Source: Helicobacter sp. 11-8110
GTDB taxonomy: Bacteria > Campylobacterota > Campylobacteria > Campylobacterales > Helicobacteraceae
NCBI RefSeq assembly: GCF_003288905.1
Contig: NZ_NHYL01000002.1
Span: 124,001 to 188,000, forward strand
DNA: 64,000 bases
Direction: 5' to 3'
The stretch's first letter is position 1. Every line of letters starts with the position of its first letter. The translations under genes were made by a program, and so were the position numbers. The notes below the pieces were generated by a model that saw only the letters and a list, made by a program, of their open reading frames with translations, was not told the DNA's origin and ran no database searches. Below, in pieces: positions 1 to 9,743 of this stretch.

Positions 1-1
1 T

Positions 2-199
2 ATTTTTACAGGACATATTCCTGTACGTTGTATTAATGAATATCGTAATACTTTAACTCTATATACAAATGGGCAAGCAGTTTTTTTGACAGAATTAAAA
101 GATTATCAAATTGCTACTTGTGAACCAGTTATTCAATCACGTAGACCAAATAATCGAATAGATAAAGTACGCCATATGTTTAATAAAAAAGAAAATTAA
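2..199 (+). CDS. Tet(O)/Tet(M)-like ribosomal protection protein, C-terminal end (partial)
   Basis: Only the last 65 codons are in the window; the gene enters from the left edge. The reading frame closes at TAA 197-199. The peptide contains [21 protein letters not shown] and ends [19 protein letters not shown]. This is the C-terminal signature of EF-G-like GTPases that remove tetracycline from the ribosome. The remembered Tet(O) and Tet(M) ends carry EYRND/SLT-FTNG, LTELKGY and RRPNSRIDKVR-MFNK. The match is clear, but many positions differ, so this is a divergent member rather than a standard copy. Base composition is as AT-rich as the neighbours, which argues against very recent transfer. 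It converges on the next gene with an 11-bp gap. GTPase and decoding-loop regions lie outside the window, so activity cannot be judged. Confidence 0.85.
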   Translation: MFTGHIPVRCINEYRNTLTLYTNGQAVFLTELKDYQIATCEPVIQSRRPNNRIDKVRHMFNKKEN

Positions 200-210
200 G
201 TTAATATTCA

Positions 211-669
211 CTAAATTACAATTTGCGATTCTAATTGCTTGGATTCTCTAATTCCAACAAAATAGCCTTCTAGAATCATTGCTCGATAAAGCTCTTGATA
301 AATATCAACCTTTAATTTTCCATAGTATTCTACTTTAACCTTTGGAATCAAAGTTGCCATTAGCGTTGTATCTGCTTGGGGTATTAATTCAACTTTAAAA
401 GGTAAGTTTTCTCTTTCTTCCTTTTTGCATAACTCAACCCTATAAATTTGCTTAATATCAACTTTTGCAATGTAATTAGCATCTTTATCAAAGAGATTTA
501 GTAAGTGGATTTTTTTGAAATTATTTTCTCCGTGGCGATTACAAAATGTAGCAAAACCTAAAAAATAAAAATCCATTTCTTCCTGATAAATTTGACTTTG
601 TTCTTTTAAAAAAGCTTTAATATTTTCAATTTTTTCAAAAATCTTATAGCCTCTTGAAGCAAAAACCAT
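211..669 (-). CDS. Hypothetical protein, 152 aa
   Basis: I do not recognise this protein. The ATG at 669 has AAGGA about nine bases upstream. It is predicted soluble, with no signal peptide or membrane segment, a Lys/Glu-rich N-terminal half and a more beta-like C-terminal half. A single Cys lies in the N-terminal third and another in the middle, with no metal-binding pattern. It starts 13 bp after the broken hemerythrin gene on the same strand, so the two are probably co-transcribed. It converges on the tet-like gene. Confidence 0.6.
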   Translation of the reverse strand: MVFASRGYKIFEKIENIKAFLKEQSQIYQEEMDFYFLGFATFCNRHGENNFKKIHLLNLFDKDANYIAKVDIKQIYRVELCKKEERENLPFKVELIPQADTTLMATLIPKVKVEYYGKLKVDIYQELYRAMILEGYFVGIRESKQLESQIVI

Positions 670-681
670 TTACAATATTCC

Positions 682-1350
682 TTATTGAAAGTATTTTTTA
701 ATAAGCATTTCATAATATTGCTCTTCTTGTAATCGCTCATCGATTAAAACCAATGGTTGCTTACAAACCTTACAACGCAAAAAAGTTCGCTTTGTTTGCA
801 TCATTTCATGCAAAGAATCACAAACTTCAAAAACTTTTGTATGACAAAGGCAAATATAATTATGATGCTTTTGTTCTTCAATCCTATGGATATTTTGGCT
901 AAGAGCTATAATCTTAGTTTGCTGCTCCAAGGAATAAGGAATCTCGCCTACATCTATCAAATGATTGTGGTAAGCTTCTAAGCGTTTGTCTTCGTTTAAA
1001 ATATGATTAACCAACCAATTTTTTGAGAAACCATAAAATTTCTCACAACTTTTTTGAATATCTTTAGAATCAATTTTAAAATTTTGCAAGATATTAATCA
1101 AGCCCTTATGCAATCTTTTATGTTATTCTGCAAAAGGAAAACAAACTCTATCCATATAAGCTTCCTCATCTTTAAAATGAGTAACAGTGTATTCCAAAAA
1201 ACGATTAATGAGTGCTAGTAATAATTTTTCTTTGTTTTCAATGGGAGAATTTGCCAAACGATTAGCAATTGCTAAACATTGAAAAAGGTATTTATGTTCA
1301 TCATCTAAAAGCTGATTCTTAACACTAAATTCTTCGCTCCATTCTAGCAT
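682..1350 (-). pseudogene. Bacteriohemerythrin with C-terminal zinc-ribbon-like tail, interrupted by an in-frame TAA
   Basis: Two consecutive ORFs (1350-1123 and 1113-682) lie in the same frame, separated only by TAA at 1125-1123. Read through, they give a 222-codon hemerythrin protein. Di-iron ligands are all present: H19 in DDEH, H58xxxE62, HKRLH (HxxxH) directly after the stop, and HILNED (HxxxxD). The C-terminal part carries CxC...C and CKVC, a possible zinc ribbon. Proteins of this size and domain order exist in Campylobacter (Cj0045c type). Hemerythrins bind O2 and protect Fe-S enzymes. The stop falls where homologues commonly have Glu or Gln, so one substitution (GAA or CAA to TAA) explains it. 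There is no length change, and neither fragment alone keeps all iron ligands. Alternatives are a sequencing error or readthrough. Confidence 0.8.
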
Positions 1351-1420
1351 AGGGCTACTCCCATTGATTATTTTAGTAGCGAATCATTATAACCCACAAA
1401 ACTTTAATTATGTTTAAAAA

Positions 1421-2554
1421 TTAGTTTTCTAAATTAGAATAAAAATTTTGGTAAAAATCTTGGAATTCACCCTTTAAAATAGCCTCTCTAGCCTCTCTAG
1501 CTAAATCCAAATAATAAGCAAGGTTATGAATACTTGCAAGACGAAAATAAGTCATTTCTCCCGCTCTAAAAAGATGATGCAAATAAGCTCTTGAAAAATT
1601 TTTGCAAGTGTAACATTGGCATTTAGAATCCAAAGGCATAGCATCAAGCTTAAACCGAGATGATTTAATAGAAAGTTTGCCAAAATGGGTAAAAATCGTG
1701 CCATTGCGCGCATTTCTTGTTGGCATCACACAATCAAACATATCCACACCTCTTGCGATAGCTTCTATAATATCTTGTGGTGTGCCAACCCCCATTAAAT
1801 AGCGAGGTTTATCTTTGGGTAAAAGCGGAGTGGTGAATTCTAGCGTTTCATACATTAATTCATTAGGCTCTCCCACTGCCAATCCTCCAATAGCATAACC
1901 ATCAAAATCTGCCATTGAAGTCAAATCTCTTGCGCTTATTTCTCTAAACTCTCTATCGGTTCCACCTTGATTAATTGCAAAAATATGATTAGTCCATTCC
2001 CTGCCCTGCTCCCTTGCTCGAATCTTTTGGGCATTGTGAAATGTGATTGCCTCATTAGCCCATTTGCTCGTGCGATTAATAGATTTTAAAATACGCTCTT
2101 TACTTGCTGGTAACCCCACCAAATCATCTAAAATCATCATAATATCACTATTTAAATCATATTGAATCTCCAACACCTTTTGAGGAGTAAAAAAGTGTTT
2201 ACTTCCATCAATATGGCTCTTAAACAAAATTCCTTCATCAGAAACTTTAACATTATCGCTCAAACTAAAAGCTTGGAATCCGCCACTATCAGTTAAAAAA
2301 TTTCTTGGGAATTGACTAAAATGATGCAATCCTCCTAGCTGCTTTATAACTTCTGATCCTGGTCGCAAATAAAGATGATAAGTATTCCCCAAAATAATAG
2401 GAGCATTAAGCGCTAATAAATCATTAAAATCTAGAGCTTTTACACAAGCTTGTGTGCCAACAGGCATAAAGATTGGTGTTTGGATTTCTCCATGTGCGAG
2501 TTTAAGGATACCTGCCCTTGCTTTACCATCAATATTTTGCAAATTAAATTCCAT
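1421..2554 (-). CDS. tgt: Queuine tRNA-ribosyltransferase
   Basis: Tgt exchanges the wobble guanine of GUN-anticodon tRNAs for the queuosine precursor preQ1. The 377-residue length is normal. Visible signatures are [11 protein letters not shown] (active-site Asp), the [14 protein letters not shown] block with the nucleophilic Asp, and the zinc site CQCYTC followed by LHHLF near the C-terminus. I chose the ATG at 2554, six bases after AAAGG, over the TTG at 2560, which sits too close to that ribosome-binding site. The gene is divergent from the RCK-type gene at 2603. Another queuosine-pathway gene, queC, lies at 30 kb, so the precursor branch is also present. Confidence 0.96.
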   Translation of the reverse strand: MEFNLQNIDGKARAGILKLAHGEIQTPIFMPVGTQACVKALDFNDLLALNAPIILGNTYHLYLRPGSEVIKQLGGLHHFSQFPRNFLTDSGGFQAFSLSDNVKVSDEGILFKSHIDGSKHFFTPQKVLEIQYDLNSDIMMILDDLVGLPASKERILKSINRTSKWANEAITFHNAQKIRAREQGREWTNHIFAINQGGTDREFREISARDLTSMADFDGYAIGGLAVGEPNELMYETLEFTTPLLPKDKPRYLMGVGTPQDIIEAIARGVDMFDCVMPTRNARNGTIFTHFGKLSIKSSRFKLDAMPLDSKCQCYTCKNFSRAYLHHLFRAGEMTYFRLASIHNLAYYLDLAREAREAILKGEFQDFYQNFYSNLEN

Positions 2555-2602
2555 TTTCAACCTTTTTTTGTTACATTTTTAAAAAATTATTTAGGGTTTG
2601 CT

Positions 2603-4018
2603 ATGCGAAAAGTGCTTTTAATTTTAGATGGAATTGTAGCAAAAGAATTTGCCACCACCATTATGAACAAATATTTTGATGAAAATTATTATATTTTTGT
2701 CTCTATAGATAAAGATCTCTTACCCAAAAATACAACCGAATATCACGAATCTTATCAATTTGACCCTTGCTCTTCTAGAAAATTAAAAGAGATTCTAAGC
2801 CCACAAATCACAGATTGCTACATTATAACAGAGCAAAAAGAAGATAGAGAAATTATCTACAATACTTTACGCGCCTATAGCAAAAATTTTCAAATTACCA
2901 TACTTGGAGAACTCACTCCATCTAAAGAAATCAAAGAAGATAAGCAACTTAATTTAATTAGCAAATCTAATGTGCTAAGCGCTAAGCTTTTTGAAAAATT
3001 CCCCAATGTTCCACGAACAGCTAAATATATTGGCTTAGGGCAAGGCGAAATTATGCAAATTAATGTGCCATTTGGTAGTCCTTATGCTTATCGTAGCGTT
3101 GGAGTTATTAAACAAAAAAAATGGAAAATTGCTGTAATTTACCGCAATAATGAAGTGATTTTACCCAAATACTCTACAACTATTTTTCCCAACGATTCCT
3201 TGCTTTTAGTTGGAGATCCTACTACACTTTGGGATATTTATCACCGAATCAAAGAGGAAATAGGACAATTTCCAACACCTTTTGGGCGTGATGTGGTTTT
3301 ATATTTTAATCTACTTAAGCCAAAAGCTTTAGAGATATGTTTAGAACAAACTTTATGGCTTTTTAGCAAATTTAAAAACAAGCGGTTGCATTTGTGTTTT
3401 TATAATCCCTCCTCACTGCAAGATCTTGAAACAATTAAAAATCACCCAGACTTAAATAAAGATAATATTTCGTGGCATATTGAATTTTATGAAACCTCGC
3501 TTAAAAATATTATTCTAAGGGACAAAAATAATAAAAATATCGGACTTATTTTGATTGACAAAAATATTTTTGAAAGTCATAAAAATTTCCTTTTTGATTT
3601 AGGGATTCCATTGCTTAAATTTGGAAATTCTCCGCTTAACTCATTAACTCATAGCGCTGTTATAATCCCTAAAAAAACCGAAGAAGCTGAAAAAATCTCT
3701 TCAGTTGTCTTTGATTTTTCTACCCAAATGGGCTTAAAAATTTTACTTTATGATTTTGATCCTGATAAAAACTATCATGAACAAGCCGCTGATTATTACC
3801 ATCATATTGAAAAAGTTTTTGATAAGAAAATTGAGCTTATTAAATCTGATACGCTAAATCCCATTATTTGGCTAAATAGGCAAGAGCAGACCCTGCAAAT
3901 CTTACCGCTTAAAAAAGAAACACTCCAAAAGCCCTTATGGTTTTCACTCACTGAAATAGAAAATCTAAGCACACATCTTCCTAATGTGCCACAGCTTTTT
4001 ATTCCTCTCTCTGTTTAA
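2603..4018 (+). CDS. TrkA-C (RCK_C) domain protein of the COG3400 type
   Basis: A 471-residue cytosolic protein. The N-terminus (KVLLILDGIVAKEF) looks like a nucleotide-binding Rossmann-type domain. Residues roughly 150-215 resemble the TrkA C-terminal domain, with the pattern VIYRNNEVILPKYSTTIFPNDSLLLVGDP cut here into two parts: VIYRNNEVILPKYST and DSLLLVGDP. Such domains bind ligands in potassium-channel regulators. Conserved proteins of this type occur across Campylobacterota, and their role is not established as far as I know. The ATG at 2603 was chosen because the longer frame runs into tgt. The stop overlaps the convergent pseF by 20 bp. A link to K+ uptake is inference from the domain. 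Confidence 0.7.
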   Translation: MRKVLLILDGIVAKEFATTIMNKYFDENYYIFVSIDKDLLPKNTTEYHESYQFDPCSSRKLKEILSPQITDCYIITEQKEDREIIYNTLRAYSKNFQITILGELTPSKEIKEDKQLNLISKSNVLSAKLFEKFPNVPRTAKYIGLGQGEIMQINVPFGSPYAYRSVGVIKQKKWKIAVIYRNNEVILPKYSTTIFPNDSLLLVGDPTTLWDIYHRIKEEIGQFPTPFGRDVVLYFNLLKPKALEICLEQTLWLFSKFKNKRLHLCFYNPSSLQDLETIKNHPDLNKDNISWHIEFYETSLKNIILRDKNNKNIGLILIDKNIFESHKNFLFDLGIPLLKFGNSPLNSLTHSAVIIPKKTEEAEKISSVVFDFSTQMGLKILLYDFDPDKNYHEQAADYYHHIEKVFDKKIELIKSDTLNPIIWLNRQEQTLQILPLKKETLQKPLWFSLTEIENLSTHLPNVPQLFIPLSV

Positions 4019-4679
4019 GAATCTGATACCTAATCTCGGCTTCTTCCCAGTCTTGTAGCGTATCAATATCTTGAACTTCTCTCCTTGGCAGCAAAAAACT
4101 CCTTGAATCTTCAAAAATATTCTCCTTGTTCTGCCATACTTTTGCCCTAGCAAAGTAAAATTGCCCTGCATCGTGATAAATTTTTTCCAAATCTTGGGAA
4201 CGCTTAGTAAAATGTTGAGTAAAAAGCATTTTATTTTTATTTTCTTTTATTCTAAAGGCTCTAAAGGGAGAGTAATCATATTCTACCGCCGATAAAAGAT
4301 AACACAAGTCATCGCGACATAAAAATGCCTCTTGCAATCTCTTTGGATTTAAAAGTGGTGCTGTTGCATAGAGACAACACACCCATTCTTTTTGTAATTT
4401 TAGCTTTTGGATTCCCTCTATAATCACTTCTCTTGTCCCTATAAAATCTCCACTCAAAGCCTCTGTTCGCTTAAGTGGTAAAGCCCCAAACTTCTCTGCA
4501 CACTCCAAAATCTCACAATCTTCACTAGAGACATAAATTTTAGAAAAAATTCCACTATTCTTTGCATTTTCAATACTATAAGCAAGAATTGGTTTGCCTA
4601 AAAAATTTTTAATATTTTTTCTTGGAATCCTTTTACTACCTCCACGCGCAGGAATAATGCAAATGCATTCTACTTGCAT
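3999..4679 (-). CDS. pseF: CMP-pseudaminic acid synthetase
   Basis: PseF activates pseudaminic acid with CTP, the last step before transfer to flagellin. The protein opens with the nucleotidyltransferase motif IIPARGGSKRIPRKNIK, followed by GKPILAYSIE, typical of CMP-sugar synthetases. The length of 226 residues is normal. The ATG at 4679 follows AAGGAAG by eight bases; the upstream GTG at 4688 overlaps that site, so it was rejected. The start overlaps the pseC stop by 10 bp, which suggests translational coupling. The 3' end overlaps the convergent RCK-type gene. pseG, pseH and pseI are not in the window. Confidence 0.93.
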   Translation of the reverse strand: MQVECICIIPARGGSKRIPRKNIKNFLGKPILAYSIENAKNSGIFSKIYVSSEDCEILECAEKFGALPLKRTEALSGDFIGTREVIIEGIQKLKLQKEWVCCLYATAPLLNPKRLQEAFLCRDDLCYLLSAVEYDYSPFRAFRIKENKNKMLFTQHFTKRSQDLEKIYHDAGQFYFARAKVWQNKENIFEDSRSFLLPRREVQDIDTLQDWEEAEIRYQILKQREE

Positions 4680-5830
4680 ACAATCCACTTCCTTAAAGCT
4701 TCAATCACTTTTTCTTGTTCTTCAAAAGTTAGTGTTGGATACAAAGGGAGTGTTAGGGTATTTTTATAATATTTTTCTGCATTTTTAAAATCACCCTTTT
4801 TAAATCCAAATCGCGCATAAAAAGGTTGTAGATGAATGGGGATATAATGCACTTGTGGAGCAATACCCAAATCAAGCAAACGCGTATAAAGTTCCCTGCG
4901 TTTGATTCCAGAATTTTTATTTAGCAAAATCACATAAAGGTGAAAAGCGCTATAATTGTGCGATTCCACAAAAGGCAAGGTAATTTCTAAATCCGCCAAT
5001 CTTTCGCTATAGATTTTAGCCAATTCATTGCGTTTTTGGACATAAGTATCTAATCTTTTTAACTGAGAGATTCCCAAACTCGCATGCAAATCACTCAAGC
5101 GATAGTTATAGCCCAGAATTTGTTGTTCATAATACCAAGGTGCTACATTTTTTTTATTTTCAAATTCCTCTTTATCTTTGGTGATTCCATGGCTTCTTAA
5201 TTTTTGCATTTTTTGAGCATATTTAAGATTATTGGTAACTGCCATTCCACCCTCTGCAGAAGTGATGATTTTCACAGGATGGAAGCTAAAAACTACAATA
5301 TCACTGAATCTGCAATTTCCAATGGGATAAGTGCGATATTTACCACCTAGCGCGTGAGAAGCATCTTCCACGATTTTAAAACCATACTTTTGGGATAACT
5401 GCCAAATCCTCTCCATTTCACAGCTTTGCCCCGCAAAATGAACTGCTACTAACACTTTAGGCAATTTGTTTTTCTTAGTTTTTTTAAGTTTTTCTTCTAA
5501 TAAATCCACATCAAGATTATAGGTTTTTTTGTCAATATCTACAAAATCTACTTTTGCTCCACAATAAAGTGCGCAATTACTCGATGCTACAAAACTAATA
5601 GATGTAGTCCAAAGCCAATCTCCCTCACGCAATCCCAAAGCCAAAATCGCACAATGCAATGCCGAAGTAGCGCTATTAACTCCCACAGCATACTTTGCAC
5701 CTACCTTTGTTGCAACCTGCGATTCAAATTCTGCAACCTTTGGTCCTTGAGTAATAAAAGGAGACTGCAAAACTTCTAGCACACTTTGTATGTCTTCTTG
5801 AATAATCTCTTGTTTCCCATAAGGTATCAT
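4670..5830 (-). CDS. pseC: UDP-4-amino-4,6-dideoxy-N-acetyl-beta-L-altrosamine transaminase
   Basis: A PLP-dependent aminotransferase of the DegT/DnrJ/EryC1 family, 386 residues, acting as the second step in pseudaminic acid synthesis. The PLP lysine lies in FSFHPVKIITSAEGG, and the family motif NYRLSDLHASLG is clear. It follows pseB with one intervening base, the classic pseB-pseC arrangement of Helicobacter and Campylobacter. Pseudaminic acid decorates flagellin and is needed for filament assembly and motility, consistent with flgE and flhB elsewhere in the window. Confidence 0.95.
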   Translation of the reverse strand: MIPYGKQEIIQEDIQSVLEVLQSPFITQGPKVAEFESQVATKVGAKYAVGVNSATSALHCAILALGLREGDWLWTTSISFVASSNCALYCGAKVDFVDIDKKTYNLDVDLLEEKLKKTKKNKLPKVLVAVHFAGQSCEMERIWQLSQKYGFKIVEDASHALGGKYRTYPIGNCRFSDIVVFSFHPVKIITSAEGGMAVTNNLKYAQKMQKLRSHGITKDKEEFENKKNVAPWYYEQQILGYNYRLSDLHASLGISQLKRLDTYVQKRNELAKIYSERLADLEITLPFVESHNYSAFHLYVILLNKNSGIKRRELYTRLLDLGIAPQVHYIPIHLQPFYARFGFKKGDFKNAEKYYKNTLTLPLYPTLTFEEQEKVIEALRKWIVCK

Positions 5831-5831
5831 C

Positions 5832-6830
<999 letters not shown>

Positions 6831-6916
6831 TTAAGTTTGGATACCTTATTTTGCCATAAATCCCTTTAATTATTCAAAAGCATCTTTATAAAATTATTAT
6901 TTAAGTAAAAAAGGTA

Positions 6917-6922
6917 TATAAT
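6917..6922 (+). promoter_or_regulatory. -10 box for the HP0268-like gene
   Basis: A perfect TATAAT lies 35 bp before the ATG at 6957, in an AT-rich spacer. Helicobacter housekeeping promoters depend mainly on this hexamer and show no conserved -35. A GGGTAAG ribosome-binding site follows just before the ATG. Confidence 0.55.
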
Positions 6923-6956
6923 TAACCATTTTTCTAAAAAGTTTAAGGGTAAGATT

Positions 6957-7199
6957 ATGGATATTAAATTAGTTCGCGAACACATTAGTGAAAAACCTCA
7001 AAAAGTTACAATAAAAAAATTAGAAGAAATGCTAGAAGCTCAAAAAATGGATATTTTTTATTGCGATAAAGAAAATTCCCATAAAGATATGATGGCATTA
7101 ATGGAATACTTTGAAAAAAAAGGGAAACATGTTTATTTTAGAGAAGTTAAATATGGACTAGATGAAGGTGATTATATGTATGAATTCCACATATTATAA
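6957..7199 (+). CDS. HP0268-like small protein (reported nicking nuclease / ribonuclease family)
   Basis: This 80-residue protein has the same length as H. pylori HP0268 and matches it in spaced segments: FYCDKENSHKDMM, followed by a middle stretch and the end YMYEFHIL. HP0268 has been reported as a nicking endonuclease and purine-specific ribonuclease. The neighbourhood supports orthology, since miaB and a DUF374 gene follow in the same order as HP0268-HP0269-HP0270. The next gene starts 15 bp downstream, so it is probably co-transcribed with miaB. Confidence 0.75.
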   Translation: MDIKLVREHISEKPQKVTIKKLEEMLEAQKMDIFYCDKENSHKDMMALMEYFEKKGKHVYFREVKYGLDEGDYMYEFHIL

Positions 7200-7214
7200 T
7201 TTAAAGAGCTAGAC

Positions 7215-8531
7215 TTGAACAAGAAACTCTATATTGAAACCTTAGGTTGTGCGATGAATGAACGCGATAGTGAGCACATCATCGCAGAACTTGAAGAAAA
7301 AGAAAATTACACACTAACAAAAAATCCAAAAGAAGCTGATTTGATTCTTATTAACACTTGTAGTGTGCGTGAAAAGCCCGAAAAAAAGCTTTTTTCTGAA
7401 ATTGGACAATACGCAAAAATCAAAAAAGAAGATGCAAAAATCGGCATTTGTGGTTGCACTGCAAGCCACTTAGGTGATGAAATTTTAAAAAAATCCAAAG
7501 CTGTTAATTTTGTGCTTGGCGCTAGAAATGTTTCTAAAATCTCTCAAATTCTACACAAAGATCGTGTTGCTTGGGTAGATATTGATTATGATGATAGCAC
7601 CTATGTTTTTAGCTCCAAACATAACTCAACTCTCAAAGGCATGATTAACATCTCCATTGGCTGCGATAAACAATGCACTTATTGCATTGTCCCACACACA
7701 CGAGGCAATGAAATCTCAATCCCTGCTGATTTGATTTTAAAAGAAGCTAAGAAGCTTGTAGATAATGGCACAAAAGAGATTTTGCTTCTAGGGCAAAATG
7801 TGAATAATTATGGTCGGCGTTTTTCTAATGATCATCGCAAAATTAACTTCACACAACTTTTGAATGAAATTTCACAAATCAATGGTTTGGAGAGAATCCG
7901 ATTTACTTCTCCACATCCCTTGCATATGGATGATGAATTTATCAATGAATTTGCAACCAATCCAAAAGTGTGCAAGGCAATCCATATGCCTTTGCAAAGT
8001 GGTTCTACAAAGATTTTACGAAAAATGAAGCGCGGATACTCTAAGGAATGGTTTTTAGATCGTGTGGCAAAAATGCGCTCTTTAATTCCTGAATTAAGTA
8101 TTGGAACTGACATTATTGTGGGCTTTCCAACAGAGAGTGAGGAAGATTTTTTAGACACCTTAGATGTACTAGAGAAAGTGCGCTTTGACACGCTTTATAG
8201 TTTTATTTACTCCACACGCCCACACACACAAGCTGCAACCTGGCTTGATAATGGCGAAATCCAGCTTCTTGATGAGGAAATTGCCAAAAATAGATTAATG
8301 ATTCTAAAAGATAGACACAAAGAAATCCTAGCACAAGAAAACGCTAAGCAACTTGGCAAAATTCACCTTGTATTATTTGAAAGCTATGATGAAGAAAACC
8401 TTCTTTTAGAAGGCAGAAGCGATACTAATAAACTTATAAGAGTTAAGGCAGGGAGAAACCTTATTGGAGAAATTTGTAATGTAAAAATCTCTGAAATCAA
8501 AGGTGCGCAGCTCATTGGAGAGCTTCTTTAG
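7215..8531 (+). CDS. miaB: tRNA-2-methylthio-N6-dimethylallyladenosine synthase
   Basis: A radical SAM methylthiotransferase that modifies A37 of tRNAs reading UNN codons. The 438-residue length is normal. Domains in order are UPF0004 (first cluster Cys in [11 protein letters not shown]), radical SAM with [18 protein letters not shown] (CxxxCxxC), and a C-terminal TRAM domain. The start is TTG at 7215, preceded by AAAGAG. It lies between the HP0268-like gene and the DUF374 gene, as in H. pylori and C. jejuni. Confidence 0.96.
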   Translation: MNKKLYIETLGCAMNERDSEHIIAELEEKENYTLTKNPKEADLILINTCSVREKPEKKLFSEIGQYAKIKKEDAKIGICGCTASHLGDEILKKSKAVNFVLGARNVSKISQILHKDRVAWVDIDYDDSTYVFSSKHNSTLKGMINISIGCDKQCTYCIVPHTRGNEISIPADLILKEAKKLVDNGTKEILLLGQNVNNYGRRFSNDHRKINFTQLLNEISQINGLERIRFTSPHPLHMDDEFINEFATNPKVCKAIHMPLQSGSTKILRKMKRGYSKEWFLDRVAKMRSLIPELSIGTDIIVGFPTESEEDFLDTLDVLEKVRFDTLYSFIYSTRPHTQAATWLDNGEIQLLDEEIAKNRLMILKDRHKEILAQENAKQLGKIHLVLFESYDEENLLLEGRSDTNKLIRVKAGRNLIGEICNVKISEIKGAQLIGELL

Positions 8532-8541
8532 AATCTTAGAG

Positions 8542-9174
8542 ATGAAAAATATCAAAAGAAAACTCATTCTTTTCTTTTCTCCCTCTTTGATTTTTTTTCT
8601 CATCAAACTTCTTTATAAAACCTGTAAAGTTGAATACCAAATTGACCCCAAAACACTAGAATTGCTTCAAAAACAACAAAATTTTATAGTAGCCTTTTGG
8701 CATGGGAATCTACTTATGCAACCTTGCCTTTTTAAGAAAATTCTAAAAAATAGCCCTCAAAAAGCCTATGTGCTTATTAGCCAACATTTTGATGGAGATA
8801 TTATTAGTCGCGCAATCAAGCTCTTTGGGATTGATTCATTAAGAGGATCTAGTTCTAAGGGAAATATTAAAGTGCTTCTTTTAGCTCTAAGAAAACTTCA
8901 AGAAAATGATTTTATAGTCATCACTCCAGATGGACCAAGAGGACCCTATCACAGCATTGCAGATGGAATCGTGCTACTCTCCCAAAAATCAAAAAGACCT
9001 ATTGTTTCCTCACAAATCCATTACCAAAAATTTTGGGAATTTAAGAGTTGGGATAGATTCCAAATACCAAAGCCTTTTAGTCGCATTACCCATATTTTAA
9101 AAGAGCCTTTGTGGATTGAAAACTTAGACTTAGATAAAGCAAAAGCCAAAATTCAACACATTATGGAAACTTGA
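8542..9174 (+). CDS. DUF374 lysophospholipid acyltransferase-like protein
   Basis: A 210-residue membrane-associated protein. A hydrophobic N-terminus (about residues 8-25) precedes AFWHGNLLMQP and ITPDGPRGPYH, the two motifs typical of DUF374 members of the glycerol-acyltransferase superfamily. These proteins are thought to acylate lipids or lipid A precursors; the substrate here is unknown. The ATG at 8542 lies 10 bp after miaB; the longer frame starting inside miaB was rejected. Position matches HP0270 and Cj0457c. Confidence 0.8.
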   Translation: MKNIKRKLILFFSPSLIFFLIKLLYKTCKVEYQIDPKTLELLQKQQNFIVAFWHGNLLMQPCLFKKILKNSPQKAYVLISQHFDGDIISRAIKLFGIDSLRGSSSKGNIKVLLLALRKLQENDFIVITPDGPRGPYHSIADGIVLLSQKSKRPIVSSQIHYQKFWEFKSWDRFQIPKPFSRITHILKEPLWIENLDLDKAKAKIQHIMET

Positions 9175-9656
9175 AATTGAAAAATACTTTTTTATATTTG
9201 CTCTTAGGTGCGATTCTTTTATTGATTTTAGGGTATTTTTTTTCACCTTCTTATACCTTAAGCTCTCAAGCCAAGAAAGAATTTACCAAAGGAAACTACC
9301 AAGAATCTTATCAACTTGCCACGCTTGCACTCAAAGAAGACCCCTATAATCGTTCAGCCTTTAGCATTGCTAATCAATCCAAACAACGACTAAACCTCCA
9401 AAGATTCTTACAAAAAACGCAAGATTATTATAAAAAAGTCTCAAAACTACTCCAAAGTCCCTCCATAACTCCACAAGAACTTTTAGAGATTCAATGGATT
9501 TATGATGCCTTTAGTAAAGAATACGCCACTCTTTATTTCTTTAACAAGCCAACACCTGACGAAAAAGAAGCCATAGAAAATTATGCGCAATGGTTTAAGC
9601 AACTCAAAGAAAAAATTGACCTTGCAAAAAAGCAATCATCATTAAATAAATCTTAA
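9171..9656 (+). CDS. Membrane-anchored protein with TPR-like start (Cj0456c position)
   Basis: A 161-residue protein with one N-terminal membrane segment (about residues 6-23), then a Lys- and Tyr-rich soluble domain. KEFTKGNYQESYQLATLALKEDP, given here as KEFTKGNYQESYQLA and ALKEDPYNRSA, looks like one TPR-type helix pair. The rest is helical and lacks a catalytic motif. The start is TTG at 9171 or 9177, overlapping the upstream stop by 4 bp. It probably faces the periplasm. Function unknown; position matches the gene after the DUF374 gene in Campylobacter. Confidence 0.65.
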   Translation: MKLKNTFLYLLLGAILLLILGYFFSPSYTLSSQAKKEFTKGNYQESYQLATLALKEDPYNRSAFSIANQSKQRLNLQRFLQKTQDYYKKVSKLLQSPSITPQELLEIQWIYDAFSKEYATLYFFNKPTPDEKEAIENYAQWFKQLKEKIDLAKKQSSLNKS

Positions 9657-9743
9657 GTTTAAGCAGATTTTTTATCAAACTTTGTTAGAATAAAAAAGAC
9701 ATTTTTAACAAAATTAATATCACACTTTTAAACAAGGCATTTA

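Noticed and set aside
1123-1125. Selenocysteine readthrough of the hemerythrin stop, since selC is present
   Set aside because: The codon is TAA; selenocysteine insertion needs TGA.
2450-2602. N-terminal extension of the RCK-type protein into tgt
   Set aside because: It runs through the tgt coding start, and the ATG at 2603 gives a natural beta-strand start to the nucleotide-binding domain.
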